Below are positions 25,051 to 37,575 of a stretch of DNA of 64,000 bases, one piece after another. Origin of the DNA: Cyanoderma ruficeps (lineage: Eukaryota; Chordata; Aves; Passeriformes; Timaliidae). Every line of letters begins with the position of its first letter. Positions within the stretch are counted from its first letter, which is position 1. A program made the translations under genes and the position numbers. The DNA is taken from contig VZDJ01000623.1 in assembly GCA_008694505.1 (NCBI GenBank), positions 13,098,514 to 13,162,513 on the forward strand, written 5' to 3'. The notes under the pieces were generated by a model. That model had not been told where the DNA came from, ran no database searches, and saw nothing but the letters and a program-made list of their open reading frames with translations.

Positions 25051-28000
25051 AACAAAAATTGTATTCACTGGTCTGCAGTAGGCATAAGATAGAAATACTT
25101 GTACCTGATGACTTATATCCAGGAAGAGACATTCAAGTCAATTGTCTATTGTTTGAAGGCTACGTGGACTCATAGTTTTGGCTTGGGTGATTTGTCTTTG
25201 AGTTCTCAGAGTATGCCTAAAAATCAAGGAACTATGCTTCAACATCTTTTCTTCAAGCAATAAAAAAATATAGGATAAAGTTTGCATATAATTTGTTTCA
25301 TAATAATCTGATGTCTTCCTGATTTTCATGTGTTAGATCATATTTAATTTTTACTTTTCAACAAGTCTTTTTTTTTCTTTTAATAGTTGTATCCTGAGGT
25401 GATAGTTGCTTTTGAAATGAGTCTAGCAAAAAGGACAGTGATATGAATGGTAGGTCAGAGGTTGAAATTTAAGCAAAGGTGTAATGTATTAAATTTGTCA
25501 TTTACAGTAATAAGGATGTCTTTTTAGGTGGAAATTCCTCAAAACTGACTTCTAATAAAAGTAATGCGAGGGCCTATTGAAAATATTCTACTTTCCCTAC
25601 TGTAAAGAGGCATACTACATCTTCAGCACTTGTTTGTAATCGTAATGTTATGATTCACAACAGTGGGTGGCAAACATGTCTGTTCCTGAAGGACTCTGAC
25701 TCTGAGTGATGTTCCATGTCAGATTTTATGGCTTCCGACATGAGACTAATGTATGAACATGGAATTTGGTTGTTTAGGAGAAAGAGAAATTATCTGTTGT
25801 CTGAAAAAACCAAAACAATTATATATCCATGAAAATTAGGCATGACAAGCATGAGACTTAGTTACACTGAAAGGGTTAGGGAGAAATTTATTTTGAGCTC
25901 AGTAGAACTAACATGTCACTATATCAGGAATAAAGGATGCCAAAACAACCTGAATTTAACTAGCTGCATACTCTGGTCAGTTGTTTGGGGTCATCTGGCT
26001 TCCAAATCTGAGTTCGTTATTTCTGGAGTAATTTGAGATCAGGATCTTGAACACTGAGAAGCACAATGGCAGGCATAGATGAAAAATGGGAGACTTTCAA
26101 TCGTGTGAACAGGGTCAGAATATAAGTTTGGGAAAGTGTTGCACTCCTTGTCTTGCTATTGCCCAGAACTACACATATTACGTGAAAAATAAAGAATTTA
26201 GTGTATTTTAAATCTTATCAGTCTAATCAAAGAGTTTTCCTTTAGTCCAGATCTATTTATCATGGAAAAAAGAGAAAAGAAAATAAGGGCAAGAATACTC
26301 ATAAAGGGGGAAAAAATCACTTATTATTTCACATAGGCTTCCTACTAAATTCAATGATGTCACATTCATTCCCTTGCTTTTCTGTGTCCTGAGTCTGTTG
26401 GTGAACCACCACTATCACAAGTACCTTGTTGGGATAGTCTGTGTCTGTACTGGGTGTTCCTTTGTCCTCTGCCAGGAGGACTGAAATTGGTATTGATGGT
26501 TTCTTCTTTCTCACTGTAGTTGTCACTTGGAATTATTGTTGCATGTTCTGTCTCATATCTTGGTTTATCTCTTCAGTCTGCAAATTCACATTACAATCAA
26601 ATCTATTAGAGTCTCTAAACACACTGGAGGGTACTGTTCTTTAGTGCTCTTTGTTGCACCAGCATCTGGTTTTGCCTAATTTCCAGGTCTGCATTCCTTT
26701 AACTCACTATTTTTTTTAATTTTTTTAAATTTTTTTTATGGTCTTGGGGGTCTTAAAGGATCCAATTTCTTATTGTGTCATGTTTTTTCCTCACTACACT
26801 GCATTCTCTACCCCCACTATCTCTGTTACCGTATGTTACCTGTTTCTCTGTGTTGCAACATTAATCTAGGCCTAATATTTCTGTCTTCACAAAATGACTT
26901 GTTACTCCTGACTGTAAAAATGTTGAATATTCCACCAAATTATTCAAATACAAACCAAGCTGTAGCCACCTGAACCTTAGAAAATTGTTTTTTCCACCAA
27001 GAAACGTTAAAGCAAAGCTCCAGGCAGCCCAAGACAAGCCCAGTCAAAGCAAGTCTGACAGGTGTCAGTCCCAAGGCCATGCAAAGGTGGTTTCAAAGAC
27101 AGTGTGGCCTGTTCCTAGCAGCAGCAATATGGTGTTTTCTGGGCTGCAGGGGTAGAGAAGTTCACAGGCATTAGGGACAAGTAAAGGATGACAAAGAGAA
27201 GTGACATTTGACAAGGACTTGCTGTTTCCATTGCAGTAATAAGCCCTTACTTGACTGCTCACATCCAGACTTTCACCGTTTTAGAGTGTTTCTTGTTTGG
27301 CACAAAAACTTTGTTTAAAAGGTGGTAGTAAAGCATCTCCACTGAAACAAGTGCAGTCACTGCTGACTCTGTATTGAACTCGGTTGAGAGATCATTCTGC
27401 ATGCAGTTATGCATGCTTTCGGTCAGACAGCAGGGCAGTTTACTACAAAAGGTTCTCAATAATTTTGACAGAAAGATGTTCTCCAAATTTATCATGCAAA
27501 ACATGAGCTAGAAATTTTATAGTGGATTGAATTTCTGTACATTTTTACAGAACAAAATAATCTTTTAAAACTAGTATTTTATATGGGAGTTATGCATAAA
27601 TTCCTGTATACAAGACATAGTAAAAAATAAATAAATAGCTTTGGTCATTTAACTTGTTTGGTTCTGGAGTATGAACTCTTCCAAAGTATCACAACTGGAA
27701 TTTATGATTTTAGGGTATCTTCTCTGTTCTTTAACAGAATATAATGGAACCCATTGAGGTAGATCTTAGCTAAAAGCATAGGAGAAATTTCTTGCACTGG
27801 AAAGCTTCAAGTATGACTAGGCAAAAGATGTAAAAATTTTCTGAATAAGAATGTTAATAAACTCCTTTTACAGCTGGGGGGGCCTGTGTTATAACTGTAT
27901 GCAGTAATTGTCAAGTTTAAGTTCATTGTTCTTGGAATAACATCATGGCTTTTTCATACTGAGAGCTTTTTCTCTGTCTGAGATGTTTCTTTGAAGCGTG

Positions 28001-28764
28001 TTTTTCGTCACATATTATGGGTCTGGGACACTTGCCTGTGATTATATGATTGCTCATGAATGCTCTGCTAATGGTATTTTTTCCTAAAGAAAAATATTGA
28101 CTCATTTGTTTTGAACTCCTACTCCACCCACATGTGGTAGTGTAGAATTATGTAAATTTAGTAAATGAGAAAAGTAAAGTTCTACCAAGTGTAATCGCAT
28201 TTATTCAAATGGGGGTATCTCTTATTTCAGTATGTTTTCAGAGTGAGTGTTATGGAATTCCTGTTGTAACACATATGACGATCTAGGTTATTATATTTGA
28301 TTCTTAAAAGTATTGTCTTATAAGAAATCATAAAAGAACTGACATTTTCCAGTAGACGTTTTAGCTGTAATTAAGCAAACAAAGTCTTGCTTTCATTTAT
28401 CCAATTTAGATTTACTGTCTTTATTGATAGTTAAAGGTTTTCATTTTAGATTTTCATTGCTGTGGTTTTATAGAAAAAACTATCCTGAAAAAAAAATATT
28501 TTTATCAAATCAAGACTGGCAAATGTAAAAAGGATTTTCTGTTAATTTTGGCCTATTCCAGCATACTTTGTGCTGGTGAAGTTTCTATTCTTTTGCTTGG
28601 TAAGAATATCAATTCAATCTAGGTGCATTAAAACTATCCCTACTGTTTTAAGCCATCCCTCCATTTGTTTCAAACTCCTTATGGATAGGGAGGAATGTGT
28701 ATTATAATTTATTTAAAGTTAAAAAAAGGTATAGAAGAATTGAAAATGCTTTAGTGCACAACAT
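25051..28764. other. AT-rich noncoding stretch
   Basis: No gene or repeat family recognised. A T-rich run broken by short A runs lies at about 26710-26740. The 99-codon and shorter frames show no motif. Confidence 0.6.
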
Positions 28765-28788
28765 CCCCCCCCAACAACAACAACAACA
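28765..28788. repeat. poly-C then (CAA)n microsatellite
   Basis: Eight C followed by about five CAA units. A simple sequence repeat. Confidence 0.9.
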
Positions 28789-30848
28789 CTAAGAATAACA
28801 TTGTAAGGATTTCAGCAAATGAATGTGGTGTTGTCCTCTTCTAGGATATCCTGTATTTTTAGTTTAAAATCCATATTGATTATACTGTACTTGTATTATT
28901 GCTGATTTTTTCCTCATAATGCTTTTCTTGTGGAAAACTGGAAAGTTAACTATGAAGGATTAACTACTGTACATTCTCTTCCAGGAGTACAGTAATACCC
29001 ATACAAAGCTTAAATGAATATGCATTGAACTACTGCAGGTCTAAGTCTTTTCATAGCAATATTTGAAAAATCCCTACATTCTCCTGAACAGAACTATGAG
29101 AGTGTGGAAATTTTGAGAAGCTAACCAACAGAATGCATAATTAACAGGAAAAAAAAAATCTGTTCTGAAATTCATTTTTTTTCCCATTTCTAATTTTTTC
29201 TTTTTGTTTAAATTTCATGAGTAAGAATTGGTGTTCTTGGGTTTTAGTGTTGGTGTTCTTGATGTTATGGTTTTGGCCATTCCTGACCTTTCATTTTCAA
29301 TGAAGATCTAGCAAATCAATGAAAAACAGTTGAAAACATCTTGATTTTTGAAGTCAAACGTCTTTTAAAGTTGAATTGCAAACTTTTTCACGGCACTGAC
29401 TTTCTGTAGAATACAGGATTTGTGATGTTTTGTTTAAAACTTGCAAGGATAAAATTTTGGCATATAAGTCTCCTTGATTTAATTCTTAAATACTTACAAA
29501 GTTTACTTTTGTCCTAGGAAATGTCTTTCTGATATATGGCTTTAGTGCCTAAGGGAATCAGCAGGTATGAATCACACCAGGTGATAGAGGTATGATGGAG
29601 AAGATTGAAACAGTGATTAGGATTCTTAATTAGCAAGAATCTACAGGCTATAAATTAGTGCCAGCAGAAGTAATTAGACTACTTTATTTGAATTAAGTGA
29701 AAACATGCTTAGTTTTAGGAAACAAACTTCATGTGAAGATAAAAAAAAAAGATATTTGTATGTGAGGTGCAATACAGTTACATTTCAAACACATTTGAAA
29801 CAAACATGACCAAGTCATCTTTCTGCTGTTATGAGAAGCTTCTGTTTGTTGTTCATTAAGTGATTTTTTCCTGTTCTGTTTCTTTTTAAATACGTGTAGA
29901 GTATTAGCCTCTTTTTTTTTTTCTTTGATGTTTTTCTATTTTTATTAGGGCAGCTGTAAAGGATTTGGAATCAGACATGTATGAAATAATGCCTGTTCCT
30001 GGTGTAGCTGCTTTTACAGTCACTTTATGGGCAAATATCTCCTGGGTTCAGAAAGGCAAATTATTCTTTCAAGGTGTCCCTGGTCAGAGACACCCATGGG
30101 GTTCCACAGTTCTTTTGTGAGTCACTGCTCTGAGTGAATATGAAGCTTCTGGGCATCACATAGTGTGCAAATAGACTATGCCCTGATCTTGACCAAATGT
30201 TTGGTCATTATGGATCACTAGGACCTTCAAAGTTTTTTTTTAAATTATTATTAATTTAAATGGGATCATTATCCTGATTACAGCACTATTACAGGAAAGA
30301 GTCCTTTTTTGCTGTGGTATGCCAATAGGCATTAAAATTTACTTGGACTTTTTTTTGGTTGATATTTTATCTCAGTCTAAGCAGTTGGTGGACAGAATAG
30401 GGTTTGGGGGTTTTGTCTGTTTTATTTTTTTTCTGACTAGTGAACTTTCTACATTCCTCCCACCACTTCTTTCCTTCCTTTCTTTAGGAATGTAAATAAT
30501 ATTTTTTAATAGATTTCCTTTTTGCCTTTCAAATATTGAAAATGTACTGTAATCCTTCCATCTGATCTGACTATAGGAGGTGGAAAGCTGTATTACCTGT
30601 AGCATCTCTAAGCACATCAAAATGACCTCCCTTAGTACCATAGACTGATGCTTGCATCTAGCCTAGCTCTGATTCCTTGTTCATCATCCATGTTGAATCT
30701 ATTGTTCATGTATTTGATTAGAGTCTTCTTGATGGATAAGATATCTAGAGTTTGTTGAATCTGACTCTGAAGATGAGTCAGTTTTACTCCTCCTCCCTCT
30801 CCTACTCCTCCTGACATTTCTGCATCAGAAGGAGTAATATTCTGAGTC
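28789..30848. other. AT-rich noncoding stretch
   Basis: Nothing recognised. T-rich runs occur at about 29910-29925 and 30230-30245. Short frames carry no known motif. Confidence 0.6.
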
Positions 30849-30873
30849 TTTTTTTTTTTTTTTTTTTTTTTTN
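30849..30873. repeat. long poly-T run ending in an ambiguous base
   Basis: About 24 T followed by n at 30873. Like the n at 8048, the ambiguity directly borders a long homopolymer and is probably technical. Confidence 0.9.
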
Positions 30874-32788
30874 TCAAAGGGAATTCAATTTGAGGAAACC
30901 ATATCCACATACATCAAACAGGAAACTTTCAGAGTATTAGTACAACCTATTGAACATTTTTGTGACCCCTTACTTTCAGGCTTCTGACAGCTTCCTTGGA
31001 AGTTTTTTCCCCTCGTTATCTTTTTGGTTCAAGAATAAGTAGATCTGAAACGCAGAGTGCTAAGGACTGTTCCTTTTGATTAATAAGTGAATAGATTTGC
31101 TGTAGAGCCAAGAATGGAACATCTTGTAACTGTTGGCAACATTACTAAAAGAATAAGTATCCTCATGGAGGGGGCAGAGCATAACAAGAGATTTGATCAA
31201 GAGGAAAGAAGAGTCTTAGGCTTTTAAGAGTTGTTGCATTAATGTAAACAGCTGTCTGTTTCAGTTTGGATGTTGTCCAGTGACCAGAAGAACCAAAGAA
31301 GTCATTTTTAGGCTCATATGATTTTGAAACAGGATATGGTTTTGGCTATTTGACTTCCTTTCTTCTTTTCTGGCACAGCCAGCCTGATTTTGTATGTCTG
31401 ATGCCAGAGAGTGGCATTCATACATTTTAGCTCAGGAGGTAGCCACTTCAAATCTACATGAGATGACTCTTTTATTCCATTCTGAAGTGCTCATATCTGT
31501 ACTGCTAAGGAACACTGGAGTGTATCATGCAAGACATTTAGGGAAGCTGTTACAGTCAGTTCATCCCAGGATTAGCAGTGAGAATGAAAGTTCCCACTGG
31601 CACATCTCCCATTCGGAGAAGGTGAACCATGCAGGGCAGTTCCCTGTTTTAATTTCTCTAATGGCAGTAGAGTTATAGTTGGTCAATGCTAGTCCTCTTT
31701 CTCCACTACTAGTCCTGTAAAGGAGATGCCAGGGAAGTAGCTGGAGCACAGCATACTCTGGCTGTCTCCCTAGTTATGTTATGACTGCATGTTGTTCCTG
31801 ATTGTGACAAGTAAAAGCATTTCCTTGTTTAGGCCTTGTATTCCCTAAGCCTGGGACAGAAAACACTTCCTGGCTGCATCCCATCATAGATCTGCTGCAT
31901 CCAACAGATTTTTGATGCTGTAGAAAATCTGTCAGTCTGTGTAGATCACAGATTCACAATCTGCTCCTAAAAGCCAAAGATTACCATGCATGAAAGAAGC
32001 TTTACTATCCAGGAAATCGTTTCTCCAGGGTCTACTGATATCAACAATTTCAGCCATTTTATTCCCCTCCCCAGGAAAAGAGAACAAATAAACATACAAG
32101 GACGCAATTACTTTGGTCAAAATTAACCTTAAATTCAGTAGATTGTTTAGGTTCTGACTACCACATTTGTCCCTTGGACACAGTAGCTCCTTCTGAGTCA
32201 CAAACATCAGCAGAGTGTTTATAAAGCACAGTCTTGCTACTCAAATGCAGTGGTAGAATACATTTGTTGGAGCAAGGTCCCCCTGATCAGAGGACTCTAG
32301 ACCTTGTATACAAATTTCAGTGAACATGAAGGAATGTCATTAATTTCTGCTCCTCTGTCTGATTTGGAAAGCAGTGAGTGTAATATAAAGCTAAGTTCTC
32401 TATAGTGTTTAGTGATGTCCAAACTGATTCTGTGTGTTAGAAAGGAGTGCACGTAATATAGTCTGTGTGAATATATGTGTATGTGTGCATCTATTTATGT
32501 ATCTTTCAAAACTAATTTGGCAAGGATCCTGTTATTTTAATAAGTGGATATTGTGGTAAGGTTCCTTTGTAGATTGGAGGATGTAATTACCAAAGGAATG
32601 ATGCTAGGTCTGCCACTGGGTGATTCAATAGGAGATTTGGCGCAATAATTCTTGTCAAGATATCTTCCTGTCTAGTCAATGGAATATTTGGGAAGGGGAA
32701 ACTTTAATAACTCTTGAAAAAATTAAAATATCTGTGTAACACAAACTTTTAATAAAATGTTAGAATTCCAGAAAGGGGATGATTCTTC
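30874..32788. other. noncoding stretch
   Basis: Mixed-composition DNA without a recognisable gene. Frames of 91-94 codons (31394-31678 plus, 31932-32207 minus) show no known motif. A small GT/AT-rich run is at 32464-32492. Confidence 0.55.
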
Positions 32789-32975
32789 TTTTTTTTTTTT
32801 TTTTTGGAACAGATCCACAGTCATTGAAAAATCACATATATATAAAATTATGATATGATAAACTATGTGATCATCAATCAATCATATAATTATAAGCTAA
32901 AGAATCTATAAATATATATACATACAAAAATTTATAAAATATCATATTTTTATGTCTATATTTTTATACCTATAT
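32789..32975. repeat. poly-T run and AT-rich low-complexity DNA
   Basis: A T run of about 17 (32789-32805) is followed from about 32834 by roughly 140 bases of nearly pure A and T with atatat and tataaa words. Confidence 0.8.
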
Positions 32976-33357
32976 CAAAAAAGCGTATTTTTAAGTTTTT
33001 CTTTAGTCATCTTCTTACTGAAAAGTTTCTTGCATTTTGTTTTCTAAGCTTTATCCATTCTGAAAACCTTTCAGTGTAAGAGTAATCTTAAATATTAATA
33101 TTTTTTGCTGTGTAATGGGCCATGGCAAAAGAGAAGATTACTTGATTTTTTTCTATTTTTATGTGACTAATTGGATGCAGAGCACATGGAGGAACATTAG
33201 TGTATAACATGAGCTACATTATTGGTCTCATAACCTGAGTCGGAAGAGAAGTGACATTTCCCAGATCAGAACTTTAAGCATGTGCCAACTTTATTAAAAT
33301 TGTGAGACTGTCATGAATTTTGCCCCATGAACACTAGCATTTCACTGACAAGGAATT
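32976..33357. other. AT-rich noncoding spacer
   Basis: Nothing recognised. Confidence 0.55.
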
Positions 33358-33570
33358 GCCTGATCTGATTACTCCAAGCATTTCTGGAAACTGTATCCGC
33401 TGGGCCTCAAGGACTCTGGCTCTGACTCCTGTTCTTCAGCCACTGCGGACCTGTCCCTGCCAGGCTGGAAGCTGCCTCTCCTCAGCTGCTGGGCTGGGAA
33501 TGGGCCTTTGGAGGAGCCAGAGCTGCTGTGATGCTGCCAGAGCTGCACTCTCTCCTCTTGCTGCTAGGAA
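33358..33570. other. GC-rich block, unassigned
   Basis: About 200 bp are sharply richer in GC than both flanks (ccctgccaggctgg, ctgctgggctgggaatgg, gagccagagctgctg). A 79-codon plus-strand frame fills it, but no domain is recognisable. An LTR or retroelement remnant is as likely as anything else. Confidence 0.4.
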
Positions 33571-34189
33571 GGGCATACATTCTTGGAGGATATGATTTCT
33601 GCTTGCTCAAAGAGCAAAGGTCCAGTTTCTGCACTGACAGGAACACAGTGTCTTGAATTTGGAGTGGGTGTTTTGTTTCCTACTTGGTACAGAATTTCTG
33701 TGTCCTTTGGCAGGTAGCAAAGAAAAGAGATTTGCTCCCCTAAGTGGTGGAACATCACTGTATCTCCTGGCTAATCAAGTCCAAGACATGATTCTTACTG
33801 GCTTTGAGGAAGGGAGAAAAGATGAAGGAGAGCTTCTAGTGTTTGAGTTCACACTGAAATACTTTATTTGTAGCTAGACAGGTTCCTACAGTGTATAAAA
33901 TAATATCCAACCCTGATAAAGCACATTATTAATTTTGGTTGAAAAGGCCTTAGCTTTACCAAAATACTGAAAGGAGAATTAAGAGCCGATTAATATGCTT
34001 TCTACAAACACTCTCATTTTGTTCATCAACTTCTGTAAACAGATATTTTGATCTGATTTTATCATCAAATTTTATAATACATTTTATTACTCTTACAGTT
34101 TTCCTTTCATACATCTAGCTATTCATAGAGTGAATAAACATTGCTGTGTAACAAAATTAAAAATTTGTGAAAAACATCCACTAGCTATA
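33571..34189. other. noncoding spacer
   Basis: Nothing recognised. Confidence 0.5.
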
Positions 34190-34248
34190 ATGATGATGAT
34201 GATGATGATGATGATGATAATAATAATAATAATAATAATAACAATAAA
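34190..34248. repeat. compound microsatellite (ATG)n-(ATA)n
   Basis: About nine ATG units run directly into about eight ATA units with one interruption near the end. A long, mostly pure trinucleotide tract, so probably polymorphic in the population. Confidence 0.95.
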
Positions 34249-34844
34249 TCTCTCATATCTGCTTAGGAAGTTGACTATACTTGTGAAAATTTAGACTTGT
34301 CTTTATAGCAAATGATGGCTGTGAATTGCTTTGGCATATTGTCTTCCATGGACTTACAATGTCATTAGTTTAATATTTATTATGTTTCATTTATTATGTT
34401 TCAACCATATACAAGTTGGTAAATTATTTATTTTTCATAAATGTAAACTAGCTTTGCATAATTCTAATAATTAGAACATTTTACTTAGAACTTTGTTCTG
34501 TCTCATAATCAGTGAGAAGAAATTGGCTGTTAATGAGAAAACCTGCTACTATTAGGGAGATATTTTGCATAGTTTAGTATTTTTTCTTGGCGCCCAACCA
34601 GATGTTGAAGGAAGTGGAAATAATAAGATTTTTATATTTTTAGATACTGATGCTGCTCATTTTGGATAAACTAAGCAAATTCTTACATTTCAAACCTATT
34701 CTGTCAGCAAACTTGTTTTCTTGAGTTAGGAGTTGCAGTCTTCTGATAACAGTTCAAGTTGAAAACACGCATGGTGCAATAAACAAAGTACGAGCTCAGA
34801 TGTTAAAAATAGACTGCTACAGACATGCTTTGCTTTTAAATGGG
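34249..34844. other. AT-rich noncoding spacer
   Basis: Contains a small direct repeat of tatgtttcatttat-like words near 34375-34405 and an isolated tggcgcccaac string at 34588 (discussed among the rejected items). Nothing else was recognised. Confidence 0.5.
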
Positions 34845-34908
34845 TTATATATATAAATACTTGTCGTATTTATCATTTATATATATAAATACTTGTCGTA
34901 TTTATCAT
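34845..34908. repeat. exact 32-bp tandem duplication
   Basis: Copies at 34845-34876 and 34877-34908 are identical. Each runs from ttatatatataaatac to ttgtcgtatttatcat. Neither flank continues the repeat. Confidence 0.97.
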
Positions 34909-36480
34909 GAAATATTGGGATTTGTCTACATGGAAAAAGTCATACTTTAATAAAATGGTCTCAGGGTGAAGTTCCAGTAACTTTAATCATGACTGAAGGC
35001 AGGGCTATTCTTGGCTCTCTTGCACATAGTTTCTATTAATTAAGTTTCACCAGCAACACATGATGAGCAGCCTGGCATGTCTTGTTAATAAGTACAGCAA
35101 ATAGCTGTGAGAATACAGAAACTTTCAGTCTGCAGTCACACCTAGGTCTGTTTGCTTGGAGAGCAGATCAAGAGCTGTTTGGAATAATCACAGTGAAGCT
35201 GTGAGGGGACTCCCATCACCCCAAGTCAGATGTCAGTAAGGAGTTTCTGTGTATCAAAGGGTTAGTCAATATCAGTGATAACTGAGGAATGCATTTCAGT
35301 TCATTTATAGTTTCACCTGTTAAAAATGGGTAATATGGGATAAAAACTAACATAAAATAAAAAGAGAATGGCTTAGACAAACCTTAGTATTTGAACTGAA
35401 TATATAATGCAAAAAATATAGAAATCAATTATATGACAAAATGAGTTTTATTGTGGTTTCAATAATTCAGAAGAATAATAACAGGGAGAAACACTTTAAA
35501 AATGGGGGATTTTTGATTTACTATTTCTCTATAAAACACAGTTTATTTCTGCTAGCCTCCAGCTGAGTTATAGACCAAGGAGGATAAGCACCAAGGACTG
35601 CAATTGTACAAAATGTCCTTGCTGAGATACTGTTTCATCTCTTTTAGATCAGGCTGTATAATACTTGGGCTCAAATAACCTTTAAAATACTTCTCCTCTG
35701 AAATTAACAATGGTAAAGTCAGTGCTTTCTCATGTTTTGTTATATGTCATTTTCTGCTCATTGTTGAACTATACTGAGATATATTTTAAATGTGTGGGTA
35801 CTCTTCCCATCTAATTAATATATGCTCATCTCCCTCCCTTTCCATGACCCTCACTCCCTGTTTTAACTTGAGAACACACAATGTGCTTTGGCAAAGGATG
35901 AGCATTTTGTTTGCCCACTCTTTTTTAGTGTGGTCTTGTCATTGATAAACTCATTTTCTGGACGTAACGGAATAATAAAAACATTTACATTGGTACTTGG
36001 AGGTATCTTGGACTTGTGGGAAGATGACTAGAACAGATGTCCAGAAAAAGAGCGATACTTTCAGAGCATTTTGAAGGATAGACCTTTAGTGAGATCTTGA
36101 AAGTAATGGTGTCATTGATATTTAAATATAAGTCTGTGCAGAAACATTTTTCTTCAGAATGTGTATACTTAGTTACTTGGTTTAATGGTCATTCTGGCTT
36201 GCTATTTCAGTAACTATGCTGTAAAAGATAACTGCCCTTAAAAAACCCTCCTTTGGAATAAAATGTTTCATTAGCTCGCATTAAGTGATTTAAAATAGAA
36301 ATTATTTTAAGCAAAGTAAACCAAAGAATTAGTAATGAAAAAATGAATCTGTCATGAGTACATCATGGCCCTCATACCTTTTACAATATCAAGACTACTT
36401 TGAAAAAAAGCTCTGAGGGCCAGCCTCTTGATTTTAGCCTTATCTTTCCCATAGGATATTTATTTTATGGAACTGAATTA
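34909..36480. other. AT-rich noncoding stretch
   Basis: Nothing recognised. Notably, no long open frame occurs here on either strand. Confidence 0.6.
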
Positions 36481-36542
36481 TTTCTTTGTTTCTTTCTTTC
36501 TTTCTTTCCTTCTTTCTCCTTTTGTTTTTTTTTTTTTTTTTT
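36481..36542. repeat. (TTTC)n microsatellite and poly-T
   Basis: Roughly seven TTTC-like units, partly interrupted, end in a T run of about 18. A pyrimidine tract on the plus strand. Confidence 0.93.
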
Positions 36543-37044
36543 AAACATGAATTACTTGATGTGATTTTCCTAGAGAGACCTCTTGAAGTTTGTGGTAAGC
36601 TACTGGTTTCTTGGAATTTACTCCTTTTTGTACCCTGTTGGAATTCTATCTGACCTTATTACATCTTCCATCTTAGATAGTATTAATGTATTTTCCTTTG
36701 TCTAGTCAATCCTAAGTGTGGAAGCAAAATTCTTTTTCTCTTCCCATTATGTTGAACTTGCTGATGGCTCTTGCTTTCTTCCTTTCCTGCACTATGAGAT
36801 CCTTCAACCAAGTTAATTTTATGAGAGCTTTCAATTCCTTACTCATTTCCCTTTCTGGTAAAAGGCCAATTTAGGACAGCTGGTCCAATAAGTTACTTGG
36901 ACATTGCACACTTCCCTTTATGTAGTTTTTCAGTTGTCTAATGTATTTTTCCTAAAAGTTTTGAAGTCACAACCAACAGTGTTTTCTAAAGAAAAATATA
37001 AACCTTTTTCTTTAATTAGAAACTGAATGATGAAATTCAAGTTC
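36543..37044. other. noncoding spacer
   Basis: Nothing recognised. Confidence 0.5.
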
Positions 37045-37575
37045 CATCCTCACATTTTTCCCTCGCTCCAGCATGGATCCTCCACATAGTTTACAGTCTT
37101 TCAGAATAAACCTATTCCAACATGGGCTCTCTGTGGGACACAGTTTTTTAAGGTATATCCATCTGCTCTGGCATGGGGGTCCTTCATGGGCTGGAGCTCC
37201 CTGCTGAGTGGCAGCCTGCTTTGCTGGGGCCTTTTCCAGGCATTGCATGGAAATCTCCACTCCAGTGCCTGGAGCACCTCTTCCCACTCCTTCCCTGACC
37301 CCGGTGTCTGTGGGGCTGTTTCTCACACTTTTTTCTTTGTCCTGCTTCACTGGTCTCTGGTGGTTTTGCTCTTTCTTAATTCCAAATCCCCAGAGGTGCT
37401 CCCTTTGTGGGCAAGGGGCTCAGCCATGCCCTGTGGTGGTGACATGGAGTCATCTGGAACTGGCCATGTCCTGCCCTGGGCAATCCCAGCCTCACATCAC
37501 AGACTCCCAAGCAACCCCCACAGCCTGGGCACCGACAGCCTGTTCAGTGAACCAGGACTGGTTGTGTCAAGTAGC
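37045..37575 (-). mobile_element. truncated ERVL-like LTR
   Basis: The plus strand carries the reverse complement of part of an ERVL-like LTR related to those at 14722 and 47176. Shared blocks include the repeated gctccagcatgg and catgggctgg words, ctccagtgcctggagcacc, ccggtgtctgtggggctgtttctcac and cccagaggtgctccc. The right part (ggggctcagcc, tctggaactggcc) differs from the other two copies, which suggests a related subfamily. The left (LTR 3') end, including the ccaccaca-type terminus and polyadenylation region, is missing. No internal retroviral genes adjoin it. The long plus-strand frame of 235 codons (37208-37915) starts inside this LTR and is not a credible gene. Confidence 0.7.

Noticed and set aside
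28765..28788. CRISPR-like or functional tandem array
   Set aside because: It is only a poly-C/(CAA)n microsatellite. No spaced repeat array exists anywhere in the window, and the DNA is vertebrate.
34588..34600. tggcgcccaac string resembling a retroviral lysine-tRNA primer-binding site
   Set aside because: Only about 11 bases match before it diverges. No LTR end lies immediately upstream and no retroviral sequence lies downstream. Treated as chance.
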